Assembly: GCF_002374315.1 (NCBI RefSeq)
Contig: NZ_NWUX01000025.1
Span: 1 to 60,236, forward strand
Reading direction: 5' to 3'
Source of the DNA: Vreelandella nigrificans
Lineage (GTDB): Bacteria > Pseudomonadota > Gammaproteobacteria > Pseudomonadales > Halomonadaceae
DNA length: 60,236 bases
Shown one piece after another: positions 1 through 7,519 of the stretch. Each line of letters begins with the position of its first letter. Position 1 is the first letter of the stretch. Below the pieces are notes generated by a model that did not search any database, was not told where the DNA came from, and was given only the letters and a program-made list of their open reading frames with translations. The position numbers and the translations under genes are program-made.

Positions 1-2085
1 CAACCAACGAACCAACGCCTCAACACCGACTACATGACCATGGTCATCAACCTGGGTTTGGTAGTATAGCGAGAGTTGTTGGCGATCAATCGCATGCCTT
101 AAGTCAGCTTCCAGCTGGGCACGCTCCATCACCGCAGCCTGCATGGAAGGATCAAAAAAGCGCAGCGCATTCCGTCCGGCTGCTTTGGCTTGATACATGG
201 CTAAATCCGCCTGCTGCAAAATCTCGCTCACACCCATCTTCTGCCCTGCAAACAGCGTAATGCCGATACTTCCAGATACCTGAAGAGGGTGCTCATCAAT
301 CACCATCGGCTCTCTGAGTGCCGCTAACAGCTTTTGGGCGATCCCTTCTGCATGCTGTGCCGCCACCACGATATCTTCCCCCAGCTCATGGAGCATGACC
401 ACAAACTCGTCCCCACCCAAACGCGCGGCGGTGTCGCTACCCCGCACAATGCCCGCGAGCCTCTTGGCGACCGACACCAATAATGCATCCCCCTTATAGT
501 GCCCCAGACTATCGTTAATGGTCTTAAAATTATCCAAGTCAATAAACATCACCGCGCTGTAATGTCTTTCCCATTGCGCTGCTTTGAGTGTGGTTTCAAT
601 ACGGTCAATTAATAGGCGACGGTTGGGGAGTCCAGTTAAGGCATCAAAGAACGCTAGCTGATGGATCTCCTGTTCAGCGGCTTTGCGCTGGGTAATATCA
701 CTTAAGGTAGCTACGTAATGGGTAATGACCTCGTCATCGTTGCGCACAATGCTAATGGTCAGCCATTGGGGGTAAACCTCACCATTTTTACGTCGATTCC
801 ATACTTCCCCCTGCCAGCGATCCTGGTCGCTTAGGGATTGCCACATCTGTTGATAGAACATGGCATCATGGCGACCTGAATTCAGTATGGCTGGCGTATG
901 CCCCACTACGTCTTTTTCGTCGTAACCAGTAATCTCACTGAAGGTGTGGTTAACCTGCACAATGCGGTTATCAGCATCCGCAATAAACATACCCAGATGG
1001 GTTTCAAACGCCATCGCGGCAATTTTCAGCTGTGCTGCCTCCAGCTCGGTTGCTTGCTGTGCCTGTTTTCGTGCAGCAACCTCCTGCGTGAGTTGCTGGC
1101 GGTGTTCACGTAGGCCTTTTTCTGCGGCATAGAGACGTCGGTAGTGATAAAAGGCTGTCGCTCCCAACGCCGCCAGCAGCACTATCCCCACCAGGATAAT
1201 CCAAAACCGTCGCCACCAATCGCGCAGATAAAAGGTGGTGTCTTCACCACTGATAACTAACCAAGGGGCATCATTCAATCGACGTGCACTAAATAGGCGC
1301 TGAGTGCCATCAACTGGCGAGGCGCGCTCCCAGCTTCCCGCTACTTCACCACTTGCTAGAAAACCTACTAACTCTGGGGTACTAACCTCGCGGCCCAACA
1401 GGGAGAAAGTATCCTCAATCTCCAGGACACGCTGCACTATGACCCGAGGCGTGGTATCCAACAGCGCTAAGCTAGCCCCTTCACTCAGGGTTAAGCGGGT
1501 CACCAGTTGTACAAGATAGGCTGGATCCAGCCGCGCAACGACAAATGCCACCGGCCCTTCCGCGTTACTGCCTACCCTCAGCGCGTGTAGCAGGCGCAAT
1601 CCCTCTGCTCTATCTGACCAATAGAGGCGCGATACGGTATCACGGGGGGCTCCTTCCCCGGTTAGCGCGGAAAGAAAACTATGCCCGCCAGCATCAAACC
1701 GGGTGCACTGAAGCGCCAGCGTTGATACCAATACACTGCCTTGCGCATCGAGCAGTCCAACCTCATCCCAAAGCGGTAGTTGGTCACGTTGCTGTGCCAG
1801 ATAGTAAGCCAGCGTGGTTGTATCGATGTGTGATTCATAGGTTAGACGGTAAAGCGCTTCTACGCTCTCCAAGGCATGGAGAGAGCTATCGAGCGCACTA
1901 CCTAGCCACTCCGCCACCACATCGGCACTAACTGCAGTGCGCGACTGCGCGGACGCTTGCTGGTTGTGGTAGTAAGTGCGCATCTCCAACGCTACCAGCA
2001 TGATAATGCAGAGCAGTAAGAAGCCACCTAATAGGCCTACCCAGCGCGGGGAGAGGTATCTCCACTTATCGTTCCAATACCTCAA
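1..2085 (-). CDS. Cache-PAS-GGDEF-EAL c-di-GMP signalling protein (3' end cut by window edge)
   Basis: Inner-membrane enzyme predicted to make and/or degrade c-di-GMP. The visible 695 codons show a transmembrane helix at about residues 16-36, a periplasmic Cache-like sensor region, a second helix near residue 300, a PAS domain, a GGDEF domain with an intact LGGDEF motif near residue 555 and an RxxD inhibitory site (RGSD) five residues before it, and the start of an EAL domain (LYYQTQVD, then GVEALVRW) that runs off the left edge. The start is TTG at 2085, preceded by AAGGAG; it overlaps the stop of the upstream cyclase gene as TTGA, so the two are translationally coupled. Position behind the stator genes suggests a role in motility control (inference). 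Whether the EAL half is active cannot be seen. Confidence 0.9.
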   Translation of the reverse strand, partial: MRYWNDKWRYLSPRWVGLLGGFLLLCIIMLVALEMRTYYHNQQASAQSRTAVSADVVAEWLGSALDSSLHALESVEALYRLTYESHIDTTTLAYYLAQQRDQLPLWDEVGLLDAQGSVLVSTLALQCTRFDAGGHSFLSALTGEGAPRDTVSRLYWSDRAEGLRLLHALRVGSNAEGPVAFVVARLDPAYLVQLVTRLTLSEGASLALLDTTPRVIVQRVLEIEDTFSLLGREVSTPELVGFLASGEVAGSWERASPVDGTQRLFSARRLNDAPWLVISGEDTTFYLRDWWRRFWIILVGIVLLAALGATAFYHYRRLYAAEKGLREHRQQLTQEVAARKQAQQATELEAAQLKIAAMAFETHLGMFIADADNRIVQVNHTFSEITGYDEKDVVGHTPAILNSGRHDAMFYQQMWQSLSDQDRWQGEVWNRRKNGEVYPQWLTISIVRNDDEVITHYVATLSDITQRKAAEQEIHQLAFFDALTGLPNRRLLIDRIETTLKAAQWERHYSAVMFIDLDNFKTINDSLGHYKGDALLVSVAKRLAGIVRGSDTAARLGGDEFVVMLHELGEDIVVAAQHAEGIAQKLLAALREPMVIDEHPLQVSGSIGITLFAGQKMGVSEILQQADLAMYQAKAAGRNALRFFDPSMQAAVMERAQLEADLRHAIDRQQLSLYYQTQVDDHGHVVGVEALVRWL

Positions 2086-4112
2086 AATATCTCCTTAGTG
2101 GCTACTTCAACACGATTACGCCCGCTGCGCTTAGCCCGATACATTGCAACATCCGCCCGGGCGACTAACGTTTTACAGCTGTCCCCTGGACGCCATACGG
2201 CCACGCCAATACTAACGGTGATCGGTTGCGCTATCGCCTCAATGTGCAGCGTAGCAACAAGGCCACGCAAGCGCTCCGCCAACACAACGGCAGCCTCCAT
2301 ATCGGAGTGAGTTGCCAGTACCACAAACTCCTCACCGCCCCAACGGCCCAAGTGGTCACAGCCGCGTAGAGAGCCTTCCACTAAGCGCGCTAGGGATACC
2401 AGAACATCGTCACCGACGCTGTGCCCATGGGTATCATTGATCTGCTTGAAGTGATCAACATCGAACAGCATCAGCGCACAAGTCGCCCCATAGCGTTTGG
2501 CAGCCACTATTTCAGCATCAATAGCTTGCTCAATACGGTAACGGTTCCATACCTGCGTCAGCGGATCGAAATGAGCCAACTGCTCTAAGCGCTTATTTGC
2601 CTCGGCTAATGCTTTTCGTTCACGTTTCAGGTGCATATTAAGGCTACTAATTTCGTAAGCCGAGATCGCCAGCGTCAGATCCTCGCCTAAGTCCATGGCC
2701 GCTAGTCGTTCGACCCGTTGCCATGCTTCGCTTTTACCCACCACCTCTTCATGCCACGCTGCTGAAGGCAAAGTCATCAAGGGCGCTTGAGGGGCCATCT
2801 TGGGCTGCATGGCCCAGTAAAAGGTTTCGACCTGCTCAGGGCGAAAAAACAGTAGCCACCCCCGCTGGCTAGTACTCATTAACAGTGGGACAGCAAGTGC
2901 ACCGCACTGCCCAGGCATGGCCAGAGATGAGGTCAGCGGCTCATTTTCAACATCCCGGGTACACCATGGCCCGCTATGCACATGGGCTTTTTTTAAGCGC
3001 ACGACAAATTGGCTAATTGCCTCGGGGGTTGGCGTATTACCAGCTTGAAAGATGCTTCCATTAGCCCATAGCGTCACACCATGGGCCCGAAACAGAGTCA
3101 TCCAAGTATCCGCCTGCTCAAGTAGCAGCTGATGAGGGCTTTGCGGTTCCAACTGGGAGTTAGCCGAAAGCACCAGGCTATCCTGTACACGCTGCAGATA
3201 GCGCGCCTCTTGTCGCGCCCGTAGCAGCAATAACCGTTGAGTAGCCATCTGAACTAACGTGCGCACGGCATCACGCACCGGTGGCGCCACAGGGTGTGGC
3301 AGCGCCGAATGACAAAATAGCAGTCCCCAAAGCGCCGTATCACCATGAATAGCAACACTAAATGCACCACGCACACCAAGCCGCCGAAGATAATATTGAC
3401 GCTCTGGGGCCGGCGCTCTCAGGAAACTATCATTAAGCTCAACGGGGTAGCCGCTGGGGACTAAATGCTCACTGGGAGCAGCGACATCTTGGATCAAACG
3501 CACCGGGTGACGCTCGTAGGCACAGCGCAAGGTCACGGGAAAATCATTGGCAGGAAAACGCTGTCCAAGCAGTGGCGGTAAGCGTCCAGTACATGCTTCT
3601 GCAACAATCAGTCCGTTCCAGTCGCTGTCAAAGTGACAGATTGAAACACGATCGTGGGCGGTTAACTCTTGAACCGCTCTCACTAAGCAGTCGAGCAGCT
3701 CTTCTTGATTGCTCGATTCGGCAAGCCGAATCAGCCGCTCGTTTACAGTACCCAGTAAACGCCGCTTGCCTAGCGAGTTGAGTGGCTCAATTTCAACCAC
3801 GACATGCATGCCTGTTCGGTAGGCATAGAGCTGAAGGCGAGTGGAGTTAGCGGGACGAGTAAAGGTAAGTGGCCCTGCTAGCCGCTGCTGGCCTTGTAGT
3901 TCCCGGCGCATTCGCTGGCTTAAGCGCCTACCCAGTACGCCTGATACCGTCTGGTCATGCCCTTCGCTAACACTGATGCCGATAAGTGCAGCAAGGTTGC
4001 TACTTACAGCCTGTATACGACGGCTATCAGCATCCAGTACCAGCAAGGCTCCAAATGACTGCAGTAAAGGGTGATGCTTCGACACAATAATAGCCTCGAA
4101 AAAACTATTCAC
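2082..4112 (-). CDS. Phytochrome-like (PAS-GAF) diguanylate cyclase
   Basis: Predicted cytoplasmic diguanylate cyclase, 676 aa, with a degenerate bacteriophytochrome-type sensor module. Residues 1-110 resemble the phytochrome PAS_2 domain (FGALLVLDADSRRIQAVS). Residues about 130-300 resemble the phytochrome GAF domain, with PANDFP where phytochromes have PASDIP, and LWGLLFCHSALPHP where they have LWGLIACHH. The N-terminal biliverdin-binding Cys is not present. The C-terminal GGDEF domain has GGEEF near residue 590 and an RxxD inhibitory site (RGCD) five residues upstream, so catalysis and product inhibition look intact. The GTG start overlaps the stop of the MotB-like gene (GTGA), and its own stop overlaps the next GGDEF gene. 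The signal sensed is unknown; without the usual Cys, classical biliverdin attachment is unlikely. Confidence 0.85.
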   Translation of the reverse strand: MNSFFEAIIVSKHHPLLQSFGALLVLDADSRRIQAVSSNLAALIGISVSEGHDQTVSGVLGRRLSQRMRRELQGQQRLAGPLTFTRPANSTRLQLYAYRTGMHVVVEIEPLNSLGKRRLLGTVNERLIRLAESSNQEELLDCLVRAVQELTAHDRVSICHFDSDWNGLIVAEACTGRLPPLLGQRFPANDFPVTLRCAYERHPVRLIQDVAAPSEHLVPSGYPVELNDSFLRAPAPERQYYLRRLGVRGAFSVAIHGDTALWGLLFCHSALPHPVAPPVRDAVRTLVQMATQRLLLLRARQEARYLQRVQDSLVLSANSQLEPQSPHQLLLEQADTWMTLFRAHGVTLWANGSIFQAGNTPTPEAISQFVVRLKKAHVHSGPWCTRDVENEPLTSSLAMPGQCGALAVPLLMSTSQRGWLLFFRPEQVETFYWAMQPKMAPQAPLMTLPSAAWHEEVVGKSEAWQRVERLAAMDLGEDLTLAISAYEISSLNMHLKRERKALAEANKRLEQLAHFDPLTQVWNRYRIEQAIDAEIVAAKRYGATCALMLFDVDHFKQINDTHGHSVGDDVLVSLARLVEGSLRGCDHLGRWGGEEFVVLATHSDMEAAVVLAERLRGLVATLHIEAIAQPITVSIGVAVWRPGDSCKTLVARADVAMYRAKRSGRNRVEVATKEIF

Positions 4113-4780
4113 CCCTCGACCTGTTGCTTCAGCAACAGCTCAACGCGTCGATTGGCCGCTCGGCCTTTCGTAGTCGCGTTACTTTCCATGGGTTGGGTAT
4201 CGGCATATCCGACCGCCCGCATGCGTGAAACATCAATTCCCTGGTGTTCAAGGTGGCGCACAACCGCAATAGCCCGGCTCGCTGAGAGTTCCCAGTTCGA
4301 TGGGAACCGGGAGGTAGAAATGGGAACATTATCCGTATGCCCCTCTACAGAAACCTGACCATCAAAAGCCTCAAACGCCGTAATCAGATTCTCCAGCACG
4401 TCTTTCCCTTGGGGCGTTAACACTGCATCCCCACTAGGAAATAAAAGACTATCATCAATGCGTAGCGTGATGCCCTCCTGCCCCTGGGAGACACTAACCC
4501 CGGGGATATTTAGCCCCGCCATCTGCGGCTGAAGCCCCTGATGGCGAGGATAAATACCGGTGGCCAGGCTTGCCAAGGGAAGCGAGGCTATGGCACTGGC
4601 CGGGCGCATTTTATCACGGTCAGAGGCCTCACCCTCTCCCGGCGGCGTTAACGCGAGCAACAGTACAAAGAGCGTAATCAACAGCGTCAAAACGTCTAAG
4701 TAGCTCGTTAACCAGCTTTCGTCCCCCTCGCCAGCTGCAGGCGGCATCTCCAACGCGTGCCGAGATTTACTATCCAGCAT
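4109..4780 (-). CDS. motD: Second stator B subunit (MotB/MotD/PomB-like, OmpA domain)
   Basis: Flagellar stator subunit of 223 aa that would anchor the second stator pair to peptidoglycan. One N-terminal membrane helix carries the ion-binding Asp in WLTSYLDVLTLL (Asp29), where MotB and PomB have their essential Asp. The C-terminal half is an OmpA/MotB peptidoglycan-binding domain (VEGHTDNVPIS, LSASRAIAV, NRRVEL). It is shorter than the MotB at 24436-25353, because the linker between helix and OmpA domain is short. A good ribosome site (AAGGG) overlaps the end of the upstream MotA-like gene. The symbol motD follows the Pseudomonas naming; PomB would also fit. The coupled ion (H+ or Na+) cannot be decided from sequence alone. 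Confidence 0.85.
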   Translation of the reverse strand: MLDSKSRHALEMPPAAGEGDESWLTSYLDVLTLLITLFVLLLALTPPGEGEASDRDKMRPASAIASLPLASLATGIYPRHQGLQPQMAGLNIPGVSVSQGQEGITLRIDDSLLFPSGDAVLTPQGKDVLENLITAFEAFDGQVSVEGHTDNVPISTSRFPSNWELSASRAIAVVRHLEHQGIDVSRMRAVGYADTQPMESNATTKGRAANRRVELLLKQQVEG

Positions 4781-4784
4781 GCTG

Positions 4785-5600
4785 CTACCCTTTTGCCGCA
4801 GGAGCAGGCGTTGGCCGTGGTTTTACGCTGGCGTCGCGTATTTCATCGTGATAGTTGGCAACAAAAGAGTTCAGTGTCTCTTCGATAAATGACGGCAGGC
4901 GACGCTTAGTGATTAGAGAAATACCCTCCAGCACCATATTCATGGTGATCAAGCGTTCTTCTGTACGACGCTCTAACTTCACCGCAATCGGCTTAAACAC
5001 AAGGTTGGCAAGCAAGATGCCGTAAAACGTGGTGAGTAGTGCAACAGCCATACGTGGACCTATTACATCCAGGTCACCTGCATCCATCACCTCAAGCATA
5101 TTAACGAGACCAACCAATGTACCAATCATGCCAAATGCAGGGGCGTAGGTTGCCATAGTGCGGAAAATTTGTGCCTCGGCATGCTCTCGCGCCTTTAACC
5201 GAGCAATGCGCCAGCGCAGCATGTCGAAAATTTCATCCTCTTTGGTATTGGCAATAACCAGCTGAATACCAGTACGTAAAAAAGGATTACGAGTGTGTTC
5301 AAGCTCTTTTTCCACCGCTCGAACATCCCCTTTAAACCATAGCCGGGACATCGACACGAGCTCATTAATATCATCGCGTACATAGGTATTTTCGCGCCTA
5401 AACACTAAGCCTACCAAGCGCACTACCCGCAGCACTTCTTTCAACGGGTAGCTGATAAACGTAGCTGCCAAAGTGCCGGTGATGACAATCGCTAAGCCAG
5501 GGAGGTTGATAAAGCTTTCCGGGGACTCTGCGGTAAAAAACAGTACGCTTGCCAGCAACAGTATGCTGGCAAATATACCAATCAGCGTAGATGGGTTCAT
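4785..5600 (-). CDS. motC: Second stator A subunit (MotA/PomA/MotC-like)
   Basis: Inner-membrane stator subunit, 271 aa, partner of the OmpA-domain protein that follows it. Four membrane segments are visible, two N-terminal and two in the C-terminal half, plus the MotA/ExbB core APAFGMIGTLVGLVNMLE. The cytoplasmic loop is rich in charged residues (RWRIARLKAREHAEA), as needed for contact with FliG. The sequence looks closer to PomA/MotC than to the MotA at 25350-26219. ATG at 5600 is chosen over the TTG directly before it because GAGGAG lies six bases upstream. It follows fliA by about 40 bases, so it is likely in the same operon. Confidence 0.87.
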   Translation of the reverse strand: MNPSTLIGIFASILLLASVLFFTAESPESFINLPGLAIVITGTLAATFISYPLKEVLRVVRLVGLVFRRENTYVRDDINELVSMSRLWFKGDVRAVEKELEHTRNPFLRTGIQLVIANTKEDEIFDMLRWRIARLKAREHAEAQIFRTMATYAPAFGMIGTLVGLVNMLEVMDAGDLDVIGPRMAVALLTTFYGILLANLVFKPIAVKLERRTEERLITMNMVLEGISLITKRRLPSFIEETLNSFVANYHDEIRDASVKPRPTPAPAAKG

Positions 5601-5639
5601 CAACGGCTCCTCGCCGGGTTTAAATGTTCTGGTGAAACA

Positions 5640-6341
5640 TTAATCAGCATCATGCAAACGGGCGCGTAAGCGACTCACTGCTTGGCTGTGCAACTGCGAT
5701 ACGCGGGACTCGGTAACTCCCAGTACGACACCTACTTCTTTTAAGTTCATTTCTTCTTGGTAATACAGCGCCATTAAAAGTTTTTCACGCTCCGGCAGTG
5801 CCTCTATCGCATCAATTAGCGTCTGGCGCTGCTGCGAATCCAGCAATTGGTCGAACGGCACATTGCTTGCTCCACCATTGGTGGATTCACCACTATCAGT
5901 CCCCAATTCTTCAAATGGCAGTAGTTGACCACTGTTGGTATCGTTGAGTAACTGCTGATACTCGCTGAGCGGCACTCCAAGCTCACGGGCAATTTCGTTC
6001 TCTTCCGGCGCACGGCCCAACTGCTGCTCCAAGCGACGCACGGCACCATCCATCGCCCTTGCTGAGCGGCGAACACTGCGCGGCAACCAGTCGCGCGTGC
6101 GTAACTCATCCATCATGGCACCGCGTATGCGCTGGCTTGCAAAGGTGGCAAATGTCGCTCCTTGAGCAGCATCGAAGCGACTAAGGGCTTCTAATAGCCC
6201 CACCATGCCCGCCTGAATAAGATCGTCAAGCTCAATACTCGCCGGCAACCTTACTTGCAGCGTCAAGGCCTGACGTCTCACCAGTGGCATATACTGAGTT
6301 AGCAGCTCGCTCTGTTTGATCCTACCTTGTGCTGTATACAT
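5640..6341 (-). CDS. fliA: Flagellar sigma factor FliA (sigma-28)
   Basis: RNA polymerase sigma factor for late flagellar and chemotaxis genes, 233 aa, the usual length. Region 2 is seen in LIQAGMVGLLEALSRFD and FATFASQRIRGAMMDELR. Region 3 contains LPRSVRRSARAMDGAV, and region 4 ends with LKEVGVVLGVTESRVSQLHS, the helix-turn-helix for the -35 box. FliA-type promoters are present in this window upstream of flgM, fliS, flaG and flgK. Its anti-sigma factor FlgM is encoded at 58481-58747. The start has GAGG seven bases upstream. flhE lies about 25 bases upstream and the second stator pair follows, so all are probably one transcript. Confidence 0.97.
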   Translation of the reverse strand: MYTAQGRIKQSELLTQYMPLVRRQALTLQVRLPASIELDDLIQAGMVGLLEALSRFDAAQGATFATFASQRIRGAMMDELRTRDWLPRSVRRSARAMDGAVRRLEQQLGRAPEENEIARELGVPLSEYQQLLNDTNSGQLLPFEELGTDSGESTNGGASNVPFDQLLDSQQRQTLIDAIEALPEREKLLMALYYQEEMNLKEVGVVLGVTESRVSQLHSQAVSRLRARLHDAD

Positions 6342-6366
6342 TCTCGTGCCTCGCAGCTTACGCTCT

Positions 6367-6789
6367 TCACTGGTAGTTCACGATCACTTGCAACCCCTGC
6401 ACCCGCACCGGCCGCTGGCCAGGCGTTAATGCAAAACGAAAAAACAGCGGTACGTCAGCGTGTTTACCGGCCAGTGCGGTGGTCGTGCCTCGCATACTGT
6501 TGAGCTCTACACACTGCTCAGGGTGGCATAACCAAGCGTTGATTGAAGCAGTCGCCGGCGACTCAAAACGCCATTGAATACGGTTAATAACAGCGTTTTC
6601 AACATGCGCTGTCGCGGGTGGCTCAATAGGACGACTGCTACTCATCCGGTCGCTCATGGCGACCAATACACTAGGCACTTGAGTACTCCAACTGCCAGGC
6701 GCCGCCTGCACACCACTCCCCCCCATAGCAGCTATACACACCGCAACTATCACCCAGCTGCGCCGACATCGTACCTTTAGTCGCTGCAT
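6367..6789 (-). CDS. flhE: Flagellar protein FlhE (periplasmic)
   Basis: Small secreted protein of the FlhE family, 140 aa from the chosen start. In enterobacteria FlhE is periplasmic and acts as a plug or chaperone that limits proton leakage through the export gate. An N-terminal signal peptide is visible (RRSWVIVAVCIAAMGGSGVQA). Two Cys are close together in AWLCHPEQCVEL, and the C-terminus VQGLQVIVNYQ matches the VIVNYR ending of FlhE. ATG at 6789 is preferred because GGAG lies five bases upstream and the signal peptide then starts correctly; an in-frame ATG at 6909 has no ribosome site and adds an unrelated leader. In enterobacteria flhE follows flhBA; here it sits between the flhF region and fliA. 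Confidence 0.8.
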   Translation of the reverse strand: MQRLKVRCRRSWVIVAVCIAAMGGSGVQAAPGSWSTQVPSVLVAMSDRMSSSRPIEPPATAHVENAVINRIQWRFESPATASINAWLCHPEQCVELNSMRGTTTALAGKHADVPLFFRFALTPGQRPVRVQGLQVIVNYQ

Positions 6790-6928
6790 TAGTGCTCCAA
6801 TGAGAGTAGGTCGATAGCGTTCAATTAACGCTACATCCGCTAACGACAAAGCTGGGCTGACGTAGCCTTTGGTTAACTCCTGGAGAAAACAGCATGCTAA
6901 TGCTCTCATTATTTACGCTGTTGCTAGC

Positions 6929-7519
6929 TTAACGAGCCAGCAACAACAGCTCTGTATCTAAATAAGCTGCAGCCGCTTCGCGCAAGTTATCGAGTAACCC
7001 TTGGCGGGGCAAGTGCGGCTCATGCAGCGCCAGCAAGCGCTTTGGGCCATTATTATCATGTACTTGCCGCAATACCCGGTACATATACATAAAAGCATCT
7101 GCATCACTACTGACCCACAATGCCCAGCGCGGATAGCGCGAGGCCAGCAACGGTAGGTTTGCTGTTGCAGAATCAACAAGGTGTATATCCCAATCGTCCG
7201 GCTCGCCAGCCCACTGGCGCCCTAAAGCAGACCATTGGCTTAAGCGTCCTTTTACGTTACCAACCTGATGCTGATGGGCTGGTAAACCCACCACCACCAG
7301 TGATTGGATAACCTTTTTGGGGGCCACCCTGGCTGGTGCTACAGCTACGTCCACGGCATCGGAAGAGTTCCTAGCCACTAAAGTGGAGTCGCCTGCAGCT
7401 GTAGCGACGTCGTCAGTCACAAGCTCCGTGGGCGATACGCTTTGTGATGCTGATTCGCGTTGCTGGCGCTGTAAATCTGCCCATTTACGCAGCCCCGCCG
7501 CTTGATCCTGGCCGCTCAT
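6929..7519 (-). CDS. FlhG-like protein lacking the P-loop ATPase motif
   Basis: Protein of 196 aa in the position normally held by flhG/fleN (directly after flhF, four-base ATGA overlap). Its N-terminus carries DQAAGLR at residues 5-11, the motif by which FlhG/FleN family proteins stimulate the FlhF GTPase. After a low-complexity linker there is a MinD-like-looking stretch: a strand VIQSLVVVGLP, a VDSATANLP segment where MinD/ParA proteins have their switch II region, then WALWVSSDADAFMYMYRVL where they have VTTPEPTSLTDAY. There is no KGGxGKT Walker A motif and the protein is much shorter than FlhG (about 280 aa). Homology to FlhG is inference from motif, position and secondary structure order; it could instead be an unrelated FlhF partner. 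Confidence 0.6.
   Translation of the reverse strand: MSGQDQAAGLRKWADLQRQQRESASQSVSPTELVTDDVATAAGDSTLVARNSSDAVDVAVAPARVAPKKVIQSLVVVGLPAHQHQVGNVKGRLSQWSALGRQWAGEPDDWDIHLVDSATANLPLLASRYPRWALWVSSDADAFMYMYRVLRQVHDNNGPKRLLALHEPHLPRQGLLDNLREAAAAYLDTELLLLAR

Noticed and set aside
1545..1931. Open frame of 128 codons on the plus strand
   Set aside because: It lies opposite the sensor region of the GGDEF-EAL gene, which continues through it; composition is that of a shadow frame.
6790..6909. Longer flhE start at 6909
   Set aside because: No ribosome site, and the added residues would bury the signal peptide.
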